The notes beneath the pieces are model-generated. The model was given only the letters and a program-made list of their open reading frames with translations. It made no database searches and was not told the origin of the DNA. This document shows positions 6,679-10,643 of a stretch of DNA of 10,643 nt, one piece after another. Each line of letters starts with the position of its first letter. Within the stretch, counting starts at the first letter, position 1. The stretch is taken from positions 1 through 10,643 of the forward strand of contig CAYXSW010000031.1 of assembly GCA_964467915.1 (NCBI GenBank). Reading direction: 5' to 3'. Source of the DNA: MED-G16 sp964467915 (lineage in GTDB: Bacteria; Bacteroidota; Bacteroidia; Cytophagales; MED-G16). Position numbers and translations under genes: made by a program.

Positions 6679-7965
6679 ATGCAAACTAAATTAACTAAAC
6701 GCCTCAAAAAAAGTAATAACCTTTTTACCCCATTTTTTGGTACACTAATCCTATCTCTTTTTTTTAGTTTTACTCATATTTCGTATGCTCAAGAGGAAGA
6801 AAGTCCTTCATTTGATGAGTCTGTCGTAAAGAATGGAGAATCATTGTTCAAGGGGAATTGTACAGTTTGCCATGCAATAGATGAGGTAGTTATTGGACCT
6901 GCTCTAAGAGATGTGCATGAGAGAAGAAATGAAGAGTGGATATATGCGTTTATTAAAAATTCACAGAAGGTAATAAAAAGTGGGGATGAGTATGCAGTAG
7001 ATCTGTACAATGAGTATAGCAAAACTTTAATGACATCATTTGATTTTTCTGATGAAGAGTTGAATGCAATTTTAACTTATATCAAAGATGAGTCTTCGAA
7101 AGAAATTCAGGTAATGGTAGCTGACGCTTCTCAGTCTATTGGAGATGGACAGGTAGGATCCTCAATTTCTTCTGATAACTTTTACTTATCACTTGGGTTA
7201 AATTTAATCCTTCTGTTAATTATAATTTTCGTTTTATTTAGGTTTACTAACCTCTCTAAGAAATACGTAATTTTAAAGGATAACCAGTCTAAAGGTAAAT
7301 TACTTGATGATAAGGATTTAGAGATAGTTGAGAATAAGTTTGATTTTAAGAAGTTTGCTAAGAGTAATAAGTTTGTTGGTTTAGCTTCATTTATTTTTAT
7401 TAGTATTTTTGTTAAATCATGTATAGACGGACTTTATACAGTTGGAATACAACAAAATTATCAACCTACTCAGCCTATTGCCTTTTCTCACAAAATCCAT
7501 GCTGGTCAATATGAGATTGATTGTAATTATTGTCATACTGGTGTTAACATATCAAAATCTGCAAATATTCCTTCAGTTAATATTTGTATGAATTGTCATA
7601 ATGCCATAAATACTGATAAACCTGAAATACAAAAGATATTGACCGCTTATGAAGAAAATCGACCAATAGAATGGGTTAGAGTACATAATCTTCCTGATCT
7701 TGCATACTTTAACCATAAGCAACATGTTGCTGTTGGTGGACTTGACTGTGCTACTTGTCACGGACCTATTGAGGAAATGGACGTTGTTTATCAATATTCT
7801 GAATTGACAATGGGATGGTGTATTAATTGTCATAGGGAAACTGAAGTCAATGCAAAAGGAAATGATTATTATAAGAAACTTGTTGAATTACATAATAGTT
7901 CTTCTAAAAAACCAATGAAAGTTGAGGATATTGGGGGACTTGAATGTTCAAAATGTCATTATTAA
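6679..7965 (+). CDS. actA: ActA, six-haem c-type cytochrome subunit of alternative complex III
   Basis: Periplasmic, membrane-anchored cytochrome of ACIII, which oxidises quinol and passes electrons to cytochrome c or a terminal oxidase. The 428 residues start with a signal or anchor segment (about 17-37, ending SYAQ). A single-haem cytochrome c domain follows (CTVCH 61-65, probable axial Met118 in TLMTSF). Next come a membrane helix (about 168-189), a cytoplasm-side charged loop, a second hydrophobic segment (about 231-246) and a five-haem domain with CNYCH 282-286, CMNCH 303-307, CATCH 357-361, CINCH 381-385 and CSKCH 423-427. The PIAFSHKIHAGQYEIDCNYCH region is typical of ActA. As I remember, the single-haem plus five-haem fusion is the normal Bacteroidota architecture. 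All six haem motifs are intact. actB starts 3 bases after the stop, so the two are co-transcribed from the strong promoter upstream. Confidence 0.93.
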   Translation: MQTKLTKRLKKSNNLFTPFFGTLILSLFFSFTHISYAQEEESPSFDESVVKNGESLFKGNCTVCHAIDEVVIGPALRDVHERRNEEWIYAFIKNSQKVIKSGDEYAVDLYNEYSKTLMTSFDFSDEELNAILTYIKDESSKEIQVMVADASQSIGDGQVGSSISSDNFYLSLGLNLILLLIIIFVLFRFTNLSKKYVILKDNQSKGKLLDDKDLEIVENKFDFKKFAKSNKFVGLASFIFISIFVKSCIDGLYTVGIQQNYQPTQPIAFSHKIHAGQYEIDCNYCHTGVNISKSANIPSVNICMNCHNAINTDKPEIQKILTAYEENRPIEWVRVHNLPDLAYFNHKQHVAVGGLDCATCHGPIEEMDVVYQYSELTMGWCINCHRETEVNAKGNDYYKKLVELHNSSSKKPMKVEDIGGLECSKCHY

Positions 7966-7968
7966 AAT

Positions 7969-10643
7969 ATGAGTAAAGGAAATAAGACGTATTGGAAAGG
8001 GATTGAACAACTGAAGAATGATTCTTCATTTGTAAAAAATGCTCAGAATGAATTCCCTGAATATTTACCTATTAAAGGATCTTCTGATAATTCAAGAAGA
8101 GATTTTTTAAAGATGATGGGATTTGGAATAGCTGCAGTATCTACTGTTGCATGTGAGGCTCCCGTAAAGTATGCTATACCATATGTTGATAAACCAGTCG
8201 ATGTTGACCCTTCAATTGCAAACTATTATGCTTCTACTTACTCAATGGGAAGTGATTATTGCAGTGTTGTAGTAAAGACAAGGGAAGGAAGGCCAATAAA
8301 AGTTGATGGTAATAAATACTCAAAAGTAAGTGTAGGATCTACAAGTGCTCAAGTTGAGTCATCAGTATTAACTCTTTATGATAAACAAAGATTAAAATCA
8401 CCAATTCTAAGTAATAAAGAATCAAGTTGGAGCGAGATAGATAAACATATTAAAGATAAAATGTCTTCTCTATCCAAAAAGACATACTTAATTAGTAACT
8501 CAATTTGTAGTCCGTCTTCATTAGATGTCATTAATAAATTTTGTGATAAATACAATGCTGAACATGTACAGTATGATAATGTATCTTATAACGGTATGTT
8601 GGATGCTAATTTTGAACATTATGGAAAGAGAAAGTTACCTTATTATGACTTCTCTAAAGCTAATATTGTTGTAAGTTTTGGCTATGATTTCTTAGGAAGC
8701 TCTTACAATAATAATTTATTCAATAGACAATTTGCTAATCGAAGAAAAGTAAATCGAGATAATAGAGAGATGTCAAGGCTCTACACATTCGAGTCTAATC
8801 TTTCACTGACTGGAGCTAATTCGGATAATAGAATTCCTATAAAATCAAATCATAGTTCTATATATATAACTGAACTCTGGAATGTGTTATCTAAAAAACT
8901 TGGAAAAAATGTATTTGCAAAATACTCACCTCCATTAATAAATTATGATAAATCAAAAAAGAACCTTATAAAGGTTGACATCTTAGAAAAAGTTGCTGAG
9001 GATCTAGTTGCTAACATTGGTCAATCAATTGTGATTTCAAACTCAAATAATAAATATGTTCAGTTGGTTGTGAATATGATTAATGAACTTCTTGGTAATT
9101 ATGGGAAATCTATTGATGCTAATAGATCTTATAATATAAGAAATGGAGATGATAAAAGAATGAATCAATTTTTATCTGATTTATCTAAAGGAAATGTTTC
9201 TTCTGTAATTTTCATGAATTGTAATCCTGTATATGATAGTTATTTATCCACAAAAATTAAGGATAATCTTTCTAAAGCTAACTTAAAGGTATCTACCTCA
9301 GATAGAATAGATGAAACTTCTATTTTATGTGATGTGATTGCGCCCGATTCTCATTTTCTTGAGTCTTGGAATGATTATGAGCCTATCGAAAACTCATTTA
9401 GTTTTGGTCAACCAACTATCAAAAATATTTTTGATACACGCCAAGTTCAAGACTCACTATTAAAATGGTCAGGCTCCGATGAAAATTATTTTAATTATCT
9501 GAAAAAGAGTTGGAGAGTAAAGCAGAAATTTACAGACTCTGATGAACCTTTTCAGATATTCTGGGATAGGTTACTTCACGATGGTGTTGCTGAGTTTATT
9601 GATAATAATAAATCAAACTCAAATCCATTGCCTAGTGCTAAGAAAATTACTTCAAAAATAATTTCTAGAATTCAATCAGTTATCTCAAAAGTAGTGAAAA
9701 ATGTTGGTTTTGAAATTAATATATACCAGAACTTAACAGTATCAGATGGTGTTCAATCAAATAATCCTTGGTTGCAAGAGATGCCGGATCCAATATCTAA
9801 GGTTTGTTGGGATAATTATTTGTCTGTTAATCCTAAAGACGCAAGTAAGTTGAATATTTCTACTGATGCTGGAACCATGACTACAAATTTATTAGGTCTT
9901 AATTTAAATGGTAGTAATTACGAGATTCCTGCAATCATCCAACCAGGTCAAGCTGAAGGTACTGTTGGACTTGCTCTTGGTTACGGAAGAACACTTTCTG
10001 GACCTGTTGGAGATAATGTAGGTATTAACGCGTTCAGCCTATTAGATAAAAATCAAAAATCACAAAATTTATCTTTAGTAAACATTTCATTATCTAACAC
10101 TGGGAAAGAATATAGAATTGCCCAGACTCAGACACATGAAACTATAATGGCAAGAGAAAGTATAATTCAAGAGACTTCACTTGAAGAGTATAAGAAAGAT
10201 GTATATGCAGGTAAGTATCAATTTAAAGTAGCGACAAGTAAAGGAAAGAAAAAACCTGAAGAAGTTACACTTTGGAATGGGCACGAATATAATAATCACC
10301 ACTGGGTAATGTCAATAGATTTGAATTCATGTACTGGTTGTGGGAGCTGTGTTGTTGCATGTCAAGTTGAAAATAATATTCCAGTTGTAGGTAAGGAAGA
10401 GGTTTTGAATAGAAGAGAAATGGCTTGGCTTAGAATAGATAGATACTATTCAAGTGATGAAGATGATAAAGATGTTAAGGACTTACAAGCACTAGAGGTT
10501 GCTGCTGAAAATCCAGATGTTACATTTCAGCCTATGATGTGTCAGCATTGTAATAATGCACCTTGTGAGACTGTTTGTCCAGTTGCTGCCACAACCCATA
10601 GCAGTGAAGGATTAAACCAGATGACATATAATAGGTGTATAGG
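7969..10643 (+). CDS. actB: ActB, molybdopterin-oxidoreductase-like Fe-S subunit of alternative complex III (runs off right edge)
   Basis: Iron-sulfur subunit of ACIII, carrying electrons from quinol oxidation toward the ActA haems. About 891 codons are visible from ATG 7969; the family is around 1,000 residues in Bacteroidota, so the last part is missing. A twin-arginine motif RRDFLKMMGF (43-52) is followed by a hydrophobic stretch ending in VAC (Cys62), consistent with Tat export and possible lipid anchoring. Residues about 80-750 form a divergent, degenerate molybdopterin-oxidoreductase-like domain. The C-terminal ferredoxin-like part begins with CTGCGSCVVAC (788-798) and CQHCNNAPCETVC (858-870), and YNRC (Cys890) opens the next cluster motif at the edge. 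These cysteines fit the first Fe-S clusters; the rest lie outside. It follows actA by 3 bases without a Shine-Dalgarno sequence. No frameshift is visible. Confidence 0.93.
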   Translation, partial: MSKGNKTYWKGIEQLKNDSSFVKNAQNEFPEYLPIKGSSDNSRRDFLKMMGFGIAAVSTVACEAPVKYAIPYVDKPVDVDPSIANYYASTYSMGSDYCSVVVKTREGRPIKVDGNKYSKVSVGSTSAQVESSVLTLYDKQRLKSPILSNKESSWSEIDKHIKDKMSSLSKKTYLISNSICSPSSLDVINKFCDKYNAEHVQYDNVSYNGMLDANFEHYGKRKLPYYDFSKANIVVSFGYDFLGSSYNNNLFNRQFANRRKVNRDNREMSRLYTFESNLSLTGANSDNRIPIKSNHSSIYITELWNVLSKKLGKNVFAKYSPPLINYDKSKKNLIKVDILEKVAEDLVANIGQSIVISNSNNKYVQLVVNMINELLGNYGKSIDANRSYNIRNGDDKRMNQFLSDLSKGNVSSVIFMNCNPVYDSYLSTKIKDNLSKANLKVSTSDRIDETSILCDVIAPDSHFLESWNDYEPIENSFSFGQPTIKNIFDTRQVQDSLLKWSGSDENYFNYLKKSWRVKQKFTDSDEPFQIFWDRLLHDGVAEFIDNNKSNSNPLPSAKKITSKIISRIQSVISKVVKNVGFEINIYQNLTVSDGVQSNNPWLQEMPDPISKVCWDNYLSVNPKDASKLNISTDAGTMTTNLLGLNLNGSNYEIPAIIQPGQAEGTVGLALGYGRTLSGPVGDNVGINAFSLLDKNQKSQNLSLVNISLSNTGKEYRIAQTQTHETIMARESIIQETSLEEYKKDVYAGKYQFKVATSKGKKKPEEVTLWNGHEYNNHHWVMSIDLNSCTGCGSCVVACQVENNIPVVGKEEVLNRREMAWLRIDRYYSSDEDDKDVKDLQALEVAAENPDVTFQPMMCQHCNNAPCETVCPVAATTHSSEGLNQMTYNRCI

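Noticed and set aside
6679..7965. Fusion of a single-haem cytochrome c domain to a five-haem domain as a novel protein
   Set aside because: As far as I recall, this architecture is the usual one for ActA in Flavobacteria and other Bacteroidota, so it is not new here.
7969..10300. ActB as an active molybdenum enzyme (formate dehydrogenase or nitrate reductase type)
   Set aside because: The N-terminal domain is divergent, no clear N-terminal Fe-S or Mo-ligand motif is visible, and the gene follows actA; in ACIII this domain is known to lack the cofactor.

Overview
The window is AT-rich (roughly 30% GC by eye) and most likely comes from a Bacteroidota genome, probably an aquatic Flavobacteriales-type lineage. 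Four things support this. Two start regions carry the Bacteroidota promoter signature (TTTG, about 19-20 bp, TAnnTTTG). Most genes lack a Shine-Dalgarno sequence and have A-rich leaders. The Lrp/AsnC protein has the family form I know from Flavobacteria. An alternative complex III (ACIII) operon begins with the Bacteroidota-style six-haem ActA followed by the fused ActB. The lineage is inferred from remembered family features, not from a search.

Layout. Positions 1-4119, minus strand, hold a SUF iron-sulfur cluster assembly operon read sufB-sufC-sufD-sufS. sufS overlaps the end of sufD and runs off the left edge. Upstream on the same strand is an Lrp/AsnC-family regulator (4186-4647). The 66-bp gap between it and sufB holds a good Bacteroidota promoter for sufB with a perfect 10-bp inverted repeat lying across it. 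Positions 4648-4896 are intergenic and divergent. They hold a strong plus-strand intrinsic terminator (4806-4843) that has no recognised gene in front of it. Positions 4897-6576, plus strand, encode a FadD-type long-chain acyl-CoA synthetase that looks strikingly like the gammaproteobacterial enzyme. After a 102-bp gap with a near-perfect consensus promoter come actA (6679-7965) and actB (7969 to the right edge), the first two genes of the ACIII quinol:cytochrome c/oxidoreductase operon.

How the genes fit together. SUF builds the Fe-S clusters that enzymes such as ActB need. FadD activates fatty acids for beta-oxidation, whose electrons enter the quinone pool, and ACIII oxidises that pool. 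This is a housekeeping energy and cofactor region. I see no mobile element, CRISPR array, tRNA/rRNA or defence-like module, and no evidence of a new multi-gene system. The parts worth a second look are regulatory: the palindrome over the suf promoter, the orphan terminator upstream of fadD, and the possible foreign origin of fadD.
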